A stretch of 64,000 nucleotides of DNA. Source: Vandiemenella viatica (Eukaryota > Arthropoda > Insecta > Orthoptera > Morabidae). Both the position numbers and the translations under genes were made by a program. The notes under the pieces were generated by a model that had not been told where the DNA came from, did not search any database, and saw only the letters and a program-made list of their open reading frames with translations. Below are positions 1-11,720 of the stretch, in pieces. How positions within the stretch are numbered: the first letter of the stretch is position 1; each line of letters opens with the position of its first letter. The DNA lies in the NCBI GenBank assembly GCA_031002005.1, contig JARYHS010009186.1, positions 108,102,829 through 108,166,828 on the forward strand, written 5' to 3'.

Positions 1-145
1 TCTGCAAACGTGTGAATTTCAAAATTCTTTAGTATTTCTGCGAGATCATTTATATAGAATATAAATAAAAAGGGACCCAATTTATTACCTTTGGGAACTC
101 CATGTTTCACGTCTCTTTCTTCTGATAGAACCTTATTGAATCTAA
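1..145 (-). pseudogene. Non-LTR retrotransposon reverse-transcriptase fragment, cut by window edge
   Basis: Reading the minus strand from about 144 down to 1 gives one uninterrupted frame that matches the middle of a jockey/CR1-type reverse transcriptase: a decayed GVPQGS-like box (HGVPKGNKLGP), then FLFIFYINDLAEI, then HTFA at the very edge. The next residues would be the catalytic FADD box, which lies outside the window. No full-length element is visible on the inner side. The rest of the element presumably continues beyond the left edge. Family-level recognition is firm; the exact clade is not. Confidence 0.75.
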
Positions 146-299
146 ACCTCTGATAACTGTTTGTTAATGACAAAAAAGAAAATAATAAACATTTAAAGTA
201 GCAAATAGGCAGAGTATATTCGTTGCCTAGCAACTGACACGTCGAGGAGAACAAAATAGCTGTGATGATCGATACTTCTGATGTTACCCTTTAGTTTCG

Positions 300-800
300 C
301 TGTGACCATGGACAGCCCGCGAGCAGCGTTTTTTTATCGCAGGAACAAGTGACTGCAGACACAGCGCCGTGTGAGTGCTGTTCGCGCTCCATTAGCTCAC
401 AAAATGCCCAATAACGGGCGAGTATTTTCGGCGAACGCAGGCGATTTACATTTGCGATTGGCGGCTAATTCCGAAGTACTGTGGGGGCCGCCCCAGCACC
501 CCACGTGGCCGAGCATCCCCCTTTCCATATGCATGCCGAGGAGAGGACTCAATATTTATAAAGGCGGCCGTTCTTGGCCGCTGGGCCATCGATGCGTGCG
601 CAATCTGCATTTATGATTGGCCTAACCCAATCTGAGGATGTGGTAATTACGAGCCCGGCCCGGTGCGGCATCCATCGCTATCTCCCGCCTAATTAGCAGG
701 CTCTTCCCTCCCCTCCCACTTCTCTTTCACCCGCTCTCTTGCTCCAGACCGACTCTCGCTCGTACAGAAGAGCTTTTAAAAACTACAGCATTCGCCTTCG
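300..800. promoter_or_regulatory. GC-rich island, candidate cis-regulatory element
   Basis: About 500 bases clearly richer in G+C and CpG than the flanks, with no coding frame that resembles a protein. It carries TAATT cores (CTAATTCC near 464, GGTAATTACG near 640, CCTAATTAGC near 687), an AT-rich TATTTATAAAG near 555, and TTTATGATTGG near 610. These are homeodomain and Hox-cofactor-like cores in a GC-rich setting. The 81-residue frame across 371-616 has no recognisable domain. The regulatory role is inferred from composition and motifs only. Confidence 0.35.
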
Positions 801-859
801 AGATATACGCTCCGACCGATACCGCAGCGTAATCATTAGTGTAACATGCACCACTACAG

Positions 860-1180
860 TGAACACATACGTAACTCATAAATTTCAGGATTAATTATTG
901 CACAAAGAATTAGTTCAACGACTCCACTCTAATGAATTGTGAAATGATGTCTGGGAATCAGTCGCTGGTGATTACCTCACTGTTTCGTCTCGACAGATTG
1001 AACTGGAGTTAATGACAATGTACCAGGAACGTATAGTCACATTTGTCTGTTCTGAGTTATATTTCTGGGTGATGAGAGTATAAATATTTACGTGAACACA
1101 GGCATCTTCTGGAAGGCGTATAAGAGCCACATGCCCTCATAGCCTATAACCCGCATTATGGACAACATCATACAACCAAC
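860..1180. other. Unannotated intergenic sequence
   Basis: AT-rich sequence with no open frame, repeat or RNA-like structure that I recognise. Confidence 0.5.
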
Positions 1181-1182
1181 AA

Positions 1183-1480
1183 GGGAGCGTCCATAAACTA
1201 CGTGTCTCCGTCTAGGTGGAGGGGATGGGTTGGCTGGAAAGCTAAGCAGAGCTACGTGGTGGGAACGGGGAGGGTGTTACCAAGTCAAGCCAAGTATCTT
1301 CTTATTCATAATATTTGTCATAGTTAAAAAAAGGTACAGAATACACAACAGCATGTGAATATTTATTTCCTGTCGTTCCGGCTCAAATAGGCTGGATGTT
1401 GCTTCAAAATACCATGACAGGATTCTATCCCGTACCTTAACCCCGTCGTCTCCTGGTTCTAATAACCTCAACATCGTCAA
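1183..1480 (+). mobile_element. Half of an inverted-repeat (MITE-like) element, family GGGAGCGTCC
   Basis: Starts with GGGAGCGTCCATAAACTACG, which matches one terminus of the complete element at 33,220-33,579 read in reverse. The similarity continues through GGAAAGCTAAGC, a G-rich stretch, and a segment with AGTTAAAAAAAGGTACAGAAT and TATTTATTTCCTGTC, all in the same order as the 33-kb copy. The second terminus is not found, so this copy is truncated. It has no coding capacity. Confidence 0.6.
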
Positions 1481-1699
1481 TTCGTATAGCCCGAAGCAAA
1501 AAAAGGGGGAAAAAGTTTTGTTGTTCTGTTTTTATCAACGATAGCCCTGTACATATCGAAACTAGTAATAGTAAAAGGATCTTACGGAACGAAGGAAAAG
1601 GCTATGAAAAACAATTAAAATAGTGTCACAAAAGTTCTTTTCAGGGACTTAGAGAAACATTTATCACAAAATAGTTATTTTAATTAACAAGTGCTAAAT

Positions 1700-2000
1700 T
1701 GTGGAGCGTCATTGGGGTCTGATGTTCCGAGGGAAGGCATTGCTCCTCTCTGGAGTGCGTTGTCTGAACGCTCCGCACTGGGAGACGCTCTCGACTATCT
1801 GTCCTCGACTAATACCAGCCTGTGATCTTAATTAGTAATCGGAGGAGGGAAGACGCAAACTTGATTGAAACGTTTGCTCGAGTCAAGTGGAGAAACTGTG
1901 CATAATGAGACTTAAAAGAGGCGCTAACACGCCTCTCGGTTAGCTTTGATCTTAATCGTGACGACGTGGGGGAAGCGATTGATTATTCAGGATTGCGTTC
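1700..2000. promoter_or_regulatory. GC-rich island with repeated TGATCTTAAT and a small hairpin
   Basis: The motif TGATCTTAAT occurs twice (near 1,822 and 1,949), the first running into TAGTAATCGG. A perfect 7-bp stem, AGAGGCG and CGCCTCT around a CTAACA loop, lies at 1,917-1,936. There is also CATAATGAGACTTAAAAG near 1,900. It is noncoding. A developmental enhancer is possible but unproven. Confidence 0.3.
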
Positions 2001-3085
2001 CGACGTCTACCGTATTTGCTTACAGCAATGTTATTGGTTTGTATTTTTGTAATATATAGAATTGAACTGATGTTATTCTCAGCCGTGTAATCTGTTTGTG
2101 ACTCTATAGGATCTCCTATACCCCTTCGATTAACAGAGGCGGCTCAAGGTCAGTCTGCACTACCCCCACTCCGCTGCACTTACCCCTAAATGCAAAGGAA
2201 CAATATCCAACCAGCGTACGTAGGCACAGCGATCAGCTCAGAAAAGTAGGAAGGGGAGGGCGCGGTGAGGTGAGGAGCGGGGGCATGGGGACATGACCTT
2301 GAGCCACTAGTTCGGAGTTAACAGGGTATAATAATGAGGGTGAGCGGTTACTATTTGACGTAAATTTCCAGAATTATTTCTGTTTCTATTAATTATGAAT
2401 ACAATTTATTTCTTCTCATCTTCATTGGTGATGATTGATACTAAAACTAGATTAAAACGCACAGTATCCACCATCATACCATTACTGAATAGTCCTCCGG
2501 TATCGATTTAGGCGTGTGTGGATATCACATTATGACTGTCTTACTCGTGTCACAAACGCAGAGATGATGCTACACAAGCATTTCTCGGAGCAGAGAGTCT
2601 GTAGATAAGTTTCCTGTCTTTGATGTTCTTACGTGAAGCACTGCGTTGAAGTGCCTGATCTTATTAATTGATTAGGAATCAAATTGTTCAAGTAAAATAA
2701 TCGCATCACTTCAGGAATAAAAGTGAACCACAGATACCATTCCATTCTTCTGCTAACGATGTCGGAGTATATCTGAAATTGAAAAGTGGTGGGGGGGGGA
2801 ATGAGATGTACTAATTTAAATCTCCGTTGTAGATCCAAACAAATGATTAGCTGTGTACTGTTAATGTACCACTCCTTTGGAGCGCAATTCATATCTTAGT
2901 CTACATAACTATCAACCGGACTACAGTATCTCAAATACCGGCGGAACTGAGGAATTCTGCTGGATCTCAAAAGTAAGAAACGGCCGTACAAATCCACTCG
3001 GCATATTGTAAAATATATTGCTAGTACGATTTCTACTTTGGAGGAAAGAAGCGAGGACATGACATCTGGAGGATACTGTTTTGAA
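2000..3085. other. Unannotated intergenic sequence
   Basis: No supported gene. It holds a GC-rich patch near 2,200-2,300 and a G-run near 2,792-2,800. The open frames here are short and have no recognisable motif. Confidence 0.5.
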
Positions 3086-3280
3086 TCACTGTCCGACTGT
3101 TACCAGTTCCATTTTTATGGTTTTCCCAAAATCGCTCCAGGCGTATGTCGAGAAGGCTCCTTCAAATGGACATATCGAAATTCCTTCCCGTTCCGTATTC
3201 ACACTTCTATCCCGGCTGTAATGATCTCGATCACGACATCGACGAGCCATAAAGAAGCCGTAAGCTAAAAAAGAAAGATC
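3085..3280 (+). repeat. SINE-A copy, 5'-truncated, second tail type
   Basis: Retains the body of the commonest SINE in the window: GGTTTTCCCAAAATCGCTCC, then CCTTCAAATGG and ATTCCTTCCCGTTCC, ending in the tail CGACGAGCCATAAAGAAGCC and an A-rich stretch. The tRNA-related head with the B box is missing or too decayed to see. It is old, judged by many substitutions against the young copies at 44.7 and 48.4 kb. Confidence 0.65.
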
Positions 3281-3289
3281 AAAGAGTCG

Positions 3290-3920
3290 AACTGTTTTAC
3301 CATCCATATCACTTCCTTGCTAACGCGGAGGTGGTGGAAGGAAAACCGGAGATGTATCTACACTGTCTCCTCTTTCTAGACGGTCTGTCCCTCATTCGTC
3401 TCAGCTTTCAGAGCATAAACTACATTTGTCTTCCACACTCTGTTTTATATAGAGTCATTCAAAAAGAAGGAACAGATTTTGTCTTTTTATTTCTCACAAA
3501 CTATGAAAGTTTGCCACATATTGCTGGACAGAGAAAGGTTCATAGTTTGCAACCCCAGCTTGTTACTTCCATTCGCTGCCGTCAGAGGAGCTGTTGTCCG
3601 TTTCCTTAAAGCAATCATAAATCTGTTTATGACTAAGTGATACATTATTGAACTTACGGCGGAATGCACACTTCACATAAACGATGGAGTCACTTTTTGC
3701 ATACTGTAGCACACAAAAGGACTTCTATTGTGACACAATTAAACAGACAAGAGCGGTGGAACTAATAAGCTGAGATCACAAACTTTGTATCTTGCTCTAT
3801 GTTTGTATCTTCCATAGTTTCTGAGAAATAAAAATGCAAAATTTACTCCGTATTTTTTAATAACCCTGTATATTACGCGAACAGACAAACATTCACAGCA
3901 CTTTCATAACCTCGTATACG
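3290..3920. other. Unannotated intergenic sequence
   Basis: Nothing recognisable on either strand. The overlapping open frames of 60-92 codons are chance. Confidence 0.45.
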
Positions 3921-3929
3921 AAACCACTT

Positions 3930-4210
3930 CGGCATGACGGTCAAATATTTCGGCGCTAGCGACAGCAAAGTAGCTGTGGATTCTAGGGGATGTTGGTGCC
4001 AGCAACTCCCCCTACCGCCCGCTGACCACTCTATCGGGATTGTGCGAGCGGATGCAGGCACAAACAGCTCGTTAGACTGGGCCCGCCAGGGACTCCTGCC
4101 TCTCTGATTTATTCGCCACCTTGGTCCCACGTGATGCGCTCACCTGCCGAGTGAAGTCCCACCACCTGCCAGCACGAACAGGTAGATGGGACTCGGTAAC
4201 AGCACGGCCA
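3930..4210. promoter_or_regulatory. Small GC-rich island
   Basis: A GC/CpG-enriched block of about 280 bases in AT-rich flanks, including an E-box-like CCCACGTGATG near 4,126 and GCTCACCTGCCGAG near 4,138. No convincing coding frame. The evidence for regulation is weak: composition and two E-box-like motifs. Confidence 0.22.
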
Positions 4211-4654
4211 GCCGCCTTATGGACAGTGAAATGAAACAGGAAGATACTCTTAAAATTTTAGTGGGGCAATCAAATAATCAGAAGAAACTCGCCAAGTTGT
4301 GAACTACATTTTGGATGGCAAATATAAATTCATGTTTCTGGAGGTGGATACAGCAAATTTGGCAACAAAATTCTTTAGAAACCTATAATAGGCAGTTGTT
4401 TTGCAAACATTGATAAAAAATAAGCGTTGAATTACTTTGTTTGTGCGAAAATTTCACGAGTGATGTACGATGAGCAGCGAGGTTGGTAGTTTGTAGTACA
4501 ATATCGTTCAACAGGCTCGTTTGTAACAATTGTTTATTTGTAAACTGACGTGAGTGCGTGGCGAAACACAACGTCTTTCGAAACGATTAGTAATAATTAA
4601 ATGTTTCCCTGTCATAAACAAAAATAACCAAAAAAAAAAAAAAAAACTCCTTAC

Positions 4655-4895
4655 TCTAGGAAACACATAAACTTAATTTAGTCAACAACCCGAAGGTTGG
4701 TTTAAACCTCCCGAAGGAGGCATACTAAGCCATTGTGTCAGAGGTAGGACGGCCAGTTCATTTCCTTTGGGACCTACAGTTTAACGCATAGCGTCCTGGC
4801 GTAGCTCATCACAACTCTCAAAATCCCCTGGACTGGAACAGCAAATGCTTTGATAGCTAGCGCCTTAACCACTGAGCTGCTAGAACGCGCCTGGA
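4655..4895 (-). repeat. SINE-B copy
   Basis: Reverse-strand copy of a second tRNA-derived SINE. In plus orientation one reads ACCCGAAGGTTGG, CTCCCGAAGGAGGCATAC, TTTGGGACCTACAGTTTAAC, and finally the complement of the tRNA-like head (GCGCCTTAACCACTGAGC). The same order occurs at 25.5 and 33.0 kb. The B box is degraded. Confidence 0.75.
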
Positions 4896-4904
4896 AATAC
4901 ATAA

Positions 4905-7760
4905 AGTTTATCAATATATCTGTGATATGTCGTGTTGCTATCTAGCGGTATGTTATCGCTCCTTATCGACTTCAGTGAAGTCTAACAGCTTGGCTCTGAA
5001 CTACCACTCAACCGTTATTGTTCACAATTTTACCATTTCCGGGTTGAATTTTTTTAAATTCCTGTCTTAATTAATGATGTTACCAAAGTGGAGAACTTAA
5101 TCTTTAAAATTATACCTCATTTATCGATTTTGCTTAACCATGAAGGGAGAAATATGGAAATAAACTAAAATATGTGATTAGATGAAGGAGGAATGATTAA
5201 TGAGAATCATGTGTGGTTACTGAGAGTACCGGAGGTTTAATGTAGAGAAGTAACCGCTTTGTGGCACTAATATGAGAAGTAGGATAATGAATAATTATGA
5301 TACCAAGTGATTAAAATTTAGTCAATATGCAAACCAAAACAATCCACATTTTTCGTGACACAAATCACTTCTTATATAAAATTCTTAATTGTGTAGATAA
5401 CTGCCGAGAAAAACTGTACATCGACTTTAATTAATGGCTTTACATAACTTACAATGATTAAAAATACAAACGACTCTAAGAAATTTCCAACCTCTTCCTT
5501 CAGTTAATAATACGATATATAGAGCTACCATACGAGTACGAAATTTTGTGAATCGTCATACACCATAGCATAAAATGAAATACAAATAGTCAAAGCGTAT
5601 CGCAAAGTCAAGAACAATTTAGTCAGAACGGTAAAGGTCTTAGTAGACGTAAAACCGCAGTGTTTACAATTTGATCAGAAACCCGTTATGACGTTATATG
5701 TTTTCAAATATTTGTAAATAGACCTGACTTATTCGTATGATGTTACTAAGTAAACTCCACGTTTTAACCTCCCGCGAACAAGAGTTGCAATTGGAATTGA
5801 CGCGTATCTCAAGCGTGATTTATTGTAAGTTTCTTTGAAGAAAACTAACGAAATTTTTACGCGAAAACATGACAGAATATACAAACCAAAGGTTAAAACT
5901 ACCTATAAAAGTCTGTATTTAATTAAATTGATAAATAAATGAAATATATGACTTCTTTTTGTCCAATTTTTCTCAAATCTGTGGTAGTTATTCAGCATCT
6001 CCACAAGTACGAATATATTGCTGTTAAATTATAATGTGATGCCAGATCCTTGTTTTAAAATAAATGGGCAAGTGTGGGGTCTCAGCATATAGGAAAGAAC
6101 ACATATCGAATGCAGTGTTTCTCAAGCTGAGCCCCCATCAGAAAAACCTGCGACCTTTTTTTATCTTGATCTAATGGATTCTAAGACATGAAGTGTTGAA
6201 ATAGAAATACGAATTTTAATGTGAAACTGATTCTGAATTTTTTTCGTAAAATATATGTCATGATCAGACAGAGAGAAATGATGCCTCGAACAAGACACAC
6301 AAGAATCTGTTAAAATATTAAAATTTTGTTCCAATAAAACACATTATCTGCAATATCAAATGGGGAGGTACATACCGATTCTATAGCTTTAAACTGATTA
6401 TCTAATCGTTAATACTTAACCATTGAAATGAGGAAATCTATCCCTGAGATTATTCCACAGCGTAACAAGGTAACGTGGTAAGTTTTAAGTACTTGTGGCA
6501 CATGAAGAGTGAGGTTTAGAATTGGGATTCGGCAGTGACTAAAAGTAAGATAAAAAGGCACACATGACGTAAGCCATTTGACACAAAGCTTTAATTTAAA
6601 GTTTGTTCCCTCTCTTGCGAACGACTGTGCGATGGATTCCAACTTCCCTCGGGAATGTGTGTTTATGAGATAACGTCCCACGAACCTACTTGGAGTCCTC
6701 TCCGACCAATATTAATTCGTCATAAGGCGGGTAATCTCGGTTATTAGCGAGAGCACTTCTCATAAAGGAGAATAATTCCAGGAATGTCTATGGTGACGGA
6801 ACGCAGTCAGGGGTGGAAGGATTTCCACCTGGGGCAAGGTAATTTTCTTGTTTTAATTAACGTTGGTGTCTGTTAATAAAGCATCGGACCCTAATCTAAC
6901 CCAGGGGGGGGGAGGGGGGAGTAACAGTTCGTGGTCACATTCGACGGTAAGGTATAGAACAGCTCCATGCACATACATGTTTTTCTCTTCTTTTTTTTAA
7001 ATTAAAAAGCCGATAACCGTTGCAACCCAGTCATTCTTTAAAGGTAATTCACAATTTTTTCGCGAAATACACATTGTTCAGGCTCTCTTCTCATTTAAGA
7101 TACCTGGAAACGACGCTGAAGACCAGTTTGCTGGGCGGGACTAGGAAATATGAGTTTCACGTTCGCACATGAATAACTTTATTTTCCCCTTAGTGCCACC
7201 ATGGGCAGGGAAACCAGGCCCAGGTTTAATCCTGCTTAAGTGTTTAACTTATCTTCCGCAACGATCAAGATGACTTCTACGGCGGTCACTAATTCCCATC
7301 TCAGAATCTTGTAAACTTCACAGACAAATCAATGTTTCTCATATTGAACATAGCTTTCACGGTTCGTTGACAGATGGAAACACTAACGCTGCCTAGTTAA
7401 ACGCTACGTCTAAATTCCATCCACTACAGATTTAGCCAATGAGGAGAATACGCCACACGTTTTTCAAACGGCAAACTTATCGCCCATCAAATAGAACAGT
7501 AGAGCTGGTGCACATTAGAAAAAAATATATATTTTGTTGATATCTCCCGCATACATTTCTCCATTTCTCATATCACTACCCCTCTTGGCTATTTGTTGAT
7601 GCCAGCTTTATGAATTGCAGTAATATGTAACATAAAAGTCTACGATAAAATATATGGTGTCTCACAAATTTTTGGAAGATGTCAAACACAATCTTCCATA
7701 ATTTTGTGTTATTTTTTAATGAGTTCATACAACGTCGACATCGAGGTCGTTAGATGAGCG
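4905..7760. other. AT-rich intergenic stretch
   Basis: About 2.9 kb with no element I can name. A G-run lies near 6,904-6,919. The 6,720-6,900 part is slightly richer in GC and contains TTTTAATTAACG near 6,855, but that is too little to call an enhancer. Confidence 0.45.
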
Positions 7761-7765
7761 AAAAT

Positions 7766-7940
7766 ACTGATGGCAAGGAACGGGAAGGAAATCAGCTATG
7801 ACCTTTTGAAGAAACCATTCCAACATTTGAATTTGGGAAACCTGGGGAAACTGAAATCTGGATGGCTGGACTGGAATCCGAACCAACGTCCTCCCGAATG
7901 CGAGACCGTAGTATTAACCCCGACCCCCACGCTCGGTTTC
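7766..7940 (-). repeat. SINE-A copy, diverged
   Basis: Plus strand reads AAGGAACGGGAAGGAAATC, TGGGAAACCTGGGGAAAC, GAATCCGAACCAACGTCCTC, CCGAATGCGAG and finally the complement of the 5' end (CCACGCTCGGTTT). This is the SINE-A order in reverse. The tail end is eroded. Any 60-98 codon frame crossing it is SINE sequence, not a gene. Confidence 0.75.
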
Positions 7941-8159
7941 TTATGGTTGTTAAGCTTTCTCTACACTACGGCATTTCCAGAACGTGGAGAGCGAGAATGT
8001 CTCCAAGTTTCTTGTGTGTTGACAGCGTGGCCACCTGAGAAAGCAGATGATCCAACAAGCGACTGACGCCTCGCGTTACGTACAAAGGAAACGCGAGCTG
8101 ATGTCTTTGGTGACCACATCCTACCTTAACCCTTACTCCAGAATGCCGCCTTACAAACA

Positions 8160-8970
8160 ATTAAAACCGTGAAGTAATTAACTTTCTACCTACTGAAGGC
8201 AGAAGATCTGCTTACAACTCAGAACTTCACTTAACAAGTCTTAAATTGAAAAAGCATCCTTAAAAACGAATTTTTTTATGCGCGAAGTTTTTCTTCTTAT
8301 TTACATTTTGAGCCAGTAATCTAGAAAATATTATTATTATTATTTAAATCTATGATTTCTGACTGTTTTGCTATTGTAGAGAGTGCTTTTCTGGGAATTT
8401 CTTTTGTCATATACGTTTTGCTCGCTGGTCAATGTAAGTAACATTGACGGCCTTAATTTTCGTATAGCATAACACACTGCATCCCAAAGGAAAAAATATT
8501 TCGCAATCAAAAGTGTATTCGATGCTGATGTTGGATAGACTTGTATCCATGATGATCAAGGTTCAAATAACCATTGGTCATTCATACCCAGTTTTTTTGT
8601 TTTTTGTTTTGTTTTTTCCCCCCTCAAAAATCAGTTCTTGCTGATGTCAATTTATCTCCCCCCTCCCCAGCTTTCAGAATTATCCATACTCCTTTCCAAC
8701 TGTAAAGACCTTAACATAGGTGTGGAATCGAGCAAGCCTGTGACATTCAGAGACAATTTCGATCAGGTGAGGACCGAGTGTAGTTTACATCGCAATACAT
8801 GACGTCAGTAACATGGCGGTAATGAATGCAGCTTGTTAATTACTGATAATAACCAATTTTTTTGTGCCTTATGGTGTAACAAGGCTTCAGTAGTCAGGCT
8901 GATCAAGGCTGCATTTCACCCTTAAGAATTCTACGATATAGGAGTCACTAAAGTCTAATTAATTTTATGG
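8160..8970. other. Unannotated intergenic sequence
   Basis: AT-rich with T-runs. A single CRE-type octamer TGACGTCA sits near 8,799. Nothing else recognised. Confidence 0.45.
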
Positions 8971-8979
8971 TAGATTCGC

Positions 8980-9604
8980 ATATATTTCGACGTGACAAAT
9001 CTAAAGTAAAGATTTTTTTTTTTTTTAGATGTTTCACATAGTTCTAGAGATGTTAGGTTAAAAAGCGTCCTGGAAAAATTTCGCCAACGCCATACTTGAT
9101 GATGAATTCTTCTGTAATATGATGAAATAAATTGAAAGTAAATAATACAATTTTTTGATACCTCTCTTTGTTCTCGAGATACCATTTCCCAAAATTGAGG
9201 TGGTTAAGTTGAGGTGCTGGCTCGACCCAGAAAAAAATTCATCATCGTCATATTTCATGATGAATTCTTCTATAAATCTACGAGACAAATCGAAAATAAA
9301 TGATACCATTAGTTCCCGAGATGTATCTCAAAATTTAGGTGATTAGGTTGACATACTGCCTGGACCAGAAATAATTTCGCATGAGTCACTAGGAACTACA
9401 CTTTGCACATGCATAACAGGTGTTTTGTTTTCTTCCTAGCTGTGGTGGTTAGGATGAAATATGGCCTGGACCAGAAGAAAAACATCACCAAAAGCACAAG
9501 GAAACTATAACTGTAAATGATTTTTAACATTCGGTATTCCGAGAACTAAGCGAGATATCAAAACAAATTATTCTTTACTTTCGATTTGTCTCGTCGAGAT
9601 ATAT
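8980..9604. mobile_element. Inverted-repeat element with internal diverged repeats
   Basis: The left arm at 8,980-9,012 (ATATATTTCGACGTGACAAA...) is matched in reverse by 9,571-9,604, whose complement reads ATATATCTCGACGAGACAAA. Within the arms are two or three diverged units of about 145 bases, each with a GAGATGT or GAGATAC start, GGTTAAGTTGAGGTGCTGG or a variant, and GATGAATTCTTCT; part of the arm (ACGAGACAAATCGAAAATAA) recurs near 9,281. There is no coding capacity. It is probably a decayed nonautonomous DNA element or a tandemly expanded one; the superfamily is unknown. Confidence 0.5.
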
Positions 9605-9741
9605 AAAAATCAACCATTAGATTCATCAAATTTCCGTGGATAGGATATAGTAGTATTGCCCAACCAAACAAAGATCTCCGCTAATATTGCCGCCACCAGA
9701 AGTCAAAGCTTTAGTCATGCGTGCATTGATACAATCACTGT

Positions 9742-9749
9742 GTCGCTAG
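9742..9749. repeat. Left target-site duplication of the hAT element
   Basis: GTCGCTAG, identical to 12,080-12,087. Eight bases is the target duplication length typical of hAT transposons. Confidence 0.9.
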
Positions 9750-10549
9750 TAGTGTCCGACCGAAGGTCATTTTTTGGCCGAAGCCGTAGCCGAATGTTCG
9801 GCTCTTGGGATAACCTTCGGCCGAAGCCGAAGCCGAAGGTTCAAAAATAATTATATACTTAGAACACTAACATGAAGTATAGATGACATACAAATATTAA
9901 CTGTTATTTTGTTTTATAGGTGGTATTTTTTATATAAATTGCACCTTTACAATAATAAACAAAGTTTTTAACATTTATTTATTAGAATAAAATAAAACAG
10001 TAAAATACTACCAAACCAGGTTCTGAGCAATGCAATTTAGCAAAAATAAATGCAGTTATTTTTATTTAGCAATAATAAAAAGAAACTATAAACTTTAACA
10101 GTGACAGCCCGAATCAAATCAGAATAATTTGTCCCGTGGATTAAATTAATAAGTTTTGGAGTTTTACCTTTGGTAAATCAAATACATGTTAGCTTATGTA
10201 TAGTAATACCATCATTTTTTAACAACAATAAAAACTAAATTTCTACCTTCTTACCTAGCATAAATTATAATAGCTTTTAAAATACGATATTCTGCTGTCT
10301 AAATTAGTATCACATATTAAATTTTCAGTTAAAACCGAATCAACAGCAATATTTTTAAAGTAGTTTCACGCAAACAGAATAATTAAAAATGTACTAAATA
10401 TAACCAAAACAAAAAGTACATCGGCACTAATAAAATAAGATTTAATGGCTCCAAATGACCCGTTTTATTCGTTATTGTCAGTGCACAGTTTTGACGTAGA
10501 AATTACAAAATATCAGTCTTCGTATTTACAATTTAGTCCCTACTCAAAT

Positions 10550-11229
10550 ACTTAATTTTAAACCGTGGATCGATTAGAGCGGCAATCAACAACCGTAAGG
10601 TTTTTCTTGCGAAAGCAGATCTCCTGTTAAACACAAAACTTGCTCAGAAGGATGAAGGCTGATCATATAATACTGCTCAAATGCCGCTTTTGTGGGTCTG
10701 TTAAGATGTCAAATATTGATATAATTAAAGATACTGTTGATAAATCACTAGAAATATTAGTTGTTGCTTCCTAAATACACTTCAGCACAGTTATAAAATT
10801 GTTCATTTGTATCCATTCTTCTGCAGTTGGAATTTGTATTCCATCACGTTCAAACATATACAGATTTACTGCATTTTTCTGTTCTGTTAATTGAGATATC
10901 GAGTGGCTTGTTCACTCTTCTTACGTTATACAACACTTTTTCACTATTTCTATTATAGCAACATCTTTAAAAATTACTTTGTGAATCATGAGCTGTAGAG
11001 TGTGAGCAACACAACCAATAAAAACGAAGTTTTTATAGCGGATGGTTGCATTCATATTTGAAGTATTATTACGTATACCCGTATCGATATCTTCTTTTGA
11101 ATTGTCTTTGGTAACAGTTTCAGTGATTTTTTGTGCAATATATTGCCTTGTATGATCTCCCAACACACTAACAACCAGTTTAATTTTTTTTTTGAAACCT
11201 TTGGAAATGCCATGTGCCGTGACACTCAA

Positions 11230-11261
<32 letters not shown>

Positions 11262-11720
11262 GGGAAGGAAGCATCCCGGCATTCGTCTGGAGTAATTTGG
11301 GGAAACCATGGAAAACCCAAATCTGGTTGCCCGGACGGTGATTCGAGCCGCCGTCCTCCCGAATGAGAGGCCAGAACGCTCTCCATTACACCACCACACT
11401 CGGTCTCAAAAACGTGTTTGCTTTATCACTTCATATCATCGTGGTAAAAACTGATCCATTCAGCCTTTTTCTAAAACCAATGCAACCTTACTGTTTTCTT
11501 TTTCGTACCTAGCTGGCATTAAAGACTGTCTAAAATAATTCTCTCGCTTTTGTCTGTACTAGGGTCGAGTTTGAGGATCAGTAAAATTAAGTCTGCGAAG
11601 TCCTTCTCCTTCAACGAGGTTGTACAGAAACATGTTTACAATGACCAGTTCCATGTAATACATTAATCCGCAAAGAAATTGGGTGATTATCGGGCCATGG
11701 TGGCGCTACTTTTTTTCTAC
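10550..11720 (-). pseudogene. hAT transposase pseudogene
   Basis: Motifs of hAT transposases appear in the right order on the minus strand but in several frames with stops between them. NLVEGEGLRRL lies near 11,584-11,630 (the conserved VEGEGF region), FLSVTAHGIS near 11,205-11,235 after the nested SINE, GCVAHTLQLMIH near 10,985-11,020 (the CxxHTLQL helix), and ALIDPRFKIKYL near 10,550-10,580 (the LxDPRFK motif before the C-terminal domain). No N-terminal BED finger or intact C-terminal dimerisation domain was found. Frameshifts, stops and the SINE insertion make it nonfunctional. Its poly-lysine stretch is merely the complement of the SINE poly-T. Confidence 0.85.
11225..11413 (-). repeat. 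SINE-A copy nested in the hAT transposase, with 9-bp target duplication
   Basis: The body at 11,234-11,404 begins (plus strand) with a 28-base T-run, the complement of the poly-A tail, then GGGAAGGAAGCATCCCGGC through to the complement of the tRNA-like 5' end (CACCACACTCGGT). Direct repeats CTCAAAAAC flank it at 11,225-11,233 and 11,405-11,413. The B-box region (GATTCGAGCCGCC in complement) is recognisable. It is internally shortened just after the poly-A tail compared with the 44.7-kb copy. It inserted after the transposon had already landed. Confidence 0.9.

Noticed and set aside
371..616. Small protein-coding gene in the first island
   Set aside because: 81 codons, no domain, composition follows the GC island; no splice or start context beyond chance.
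10921..11274. Functional 117-residue transposase
   Set aside because: The start lies in the SINE poly-T; the real transposase has stops and frameshifts on both sides.
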